Shown piece after piece: positions 63,901 to 64,000 of a stretch of 64,000 nt of DNA; positions within the stretch are counted from its first letter, which is position 1; each line of letters begins with the position of its first letter. Under the pieces are notes generated by a model, which saw only the letters and a list, made by a program, of their open reading frames with translations, had not been told where the DNA came from and did not search any database. Both the position numbers and the translations under genes were made by a program. The stretch comes from Emiliania huxleyi CCMP1516 (Eukaryota; Haptophyta; Isochrysidales; Noelaerhabdaceae), in assembly GCF_000372725.1 (NCBI RefSeq), contig NW_005197877.1, positions 164,919 through 228,918 of the forward strand, in the 5' to 3' direction.

Positions 63901-64000
63901 GCCGAGAGAGCGGGTGCTCGCGCCCCGCTGCGGCAGCGCCAGGCGAGAGGCGGTGGGTCGTGTCACACATCATTTTCCCACAACACGCCTTGTTCTCCAT

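Noticed and set aside
1-64000. CRISPR array or bacterial operon
   Set aside because: The tandem repeats have no unique spacers, and the genes are intron-bearing eukaryotic genes.

Overview
The window is nuclear DNA from a GC-rich, photosynthetic-type unicellular eukaryote, most likely a haptophyte alga or a close relative. The grounds are genes split by many short C-rich introns, a very high share of GC-AG introns, TTAGGG-type telomeric repeats inside the contig, and a protein set typical of such algae: eEF3, ankyrin proteins, a selenocysteine glutathione peroxidase, a PC-esterase and a likely plastid DUF6816-like protein. The assignment is inferred from gene content and was not tested by any search.

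Layout. 0-4 kb: translation elongation factor 3 (5 exons). 4.5-8.6 kb: a 1361-residue ankyrin / kinase / RING protein. 11.1-12 kb: an HSDL2-like short-chain dehydrogenase. 14.5-15.6 kb: an unrecognised 385-residue protein. 16-20.2 kb: a PPEF-like, Ca2+-linked Ser/Thr phosphatase with an N-terminal MGC lipidation signal (9 exons). 20.3-27 kb: a repeat-rich block with a 108-bp direct duplication around a dispersed repeat, a 2.2-kb satellite holding a five-copy 90-bp array, and a poorly defined minus-strand gene. 27-32 kb: a DUF6816-like protein, interstitial telomeric repeats and a large ankyrin protein. 33-38 kb: a minus-strand PC-esterase (TBL-like) gene, a retroelement scrap and a minus-strand ThrE-family transporter. 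38.6-39.2 kb: a MITE-like element. 39.6-43.9 kb: a sulfotransferase gene full of tandem-repeat introns. 44-47.6 kb: gene-poor, with islands of GATACTG/CAGTATC motifs. 47.7-55.6 kb: a giant multidomain nucleic-acid repair protein. 55.7-60.1 kb: a damaged Rab-like GTPase, a LINE-like retroelement ORF and a UBA-protein tail. 62.2-63.9 kb: a selenocysteine glutathione peroxidase with a good SECIS candidate.

Main points of interest. (1) The 47.7-55.6 kb gene appears to join, in one chain of about 2623 residues, an Rnl1-type RNA ligase, a HAD phosphatase, a DEDDy exonuclease, a 2H phosphoesterase, an R3H domain, a second HAD domain, a P-loop polynucleotide kinase and an archaeo-eukaryotic primase domain. 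It looks like a complete end-healing, fill-in and sealing machine. (2) In the sulfotransferase gene, tandem-repeat tracts are flanked by direct duplications of exon sequence, and at three junctions the duplicated bases themselves supply the GT or GC donor. This is the signature expected of introner-like intron gain. (3) Sixteen of about thirty introns that can be placed by protein homology use GC donors. (4) The glutathione peroxidase has an in-frame TGA exactly at the catalytic selenocysteine.

The genes do not form an operon or an obvious pathway; the neighbourhood is ordinary eukaryotic gene order broken up by repeat expansion.
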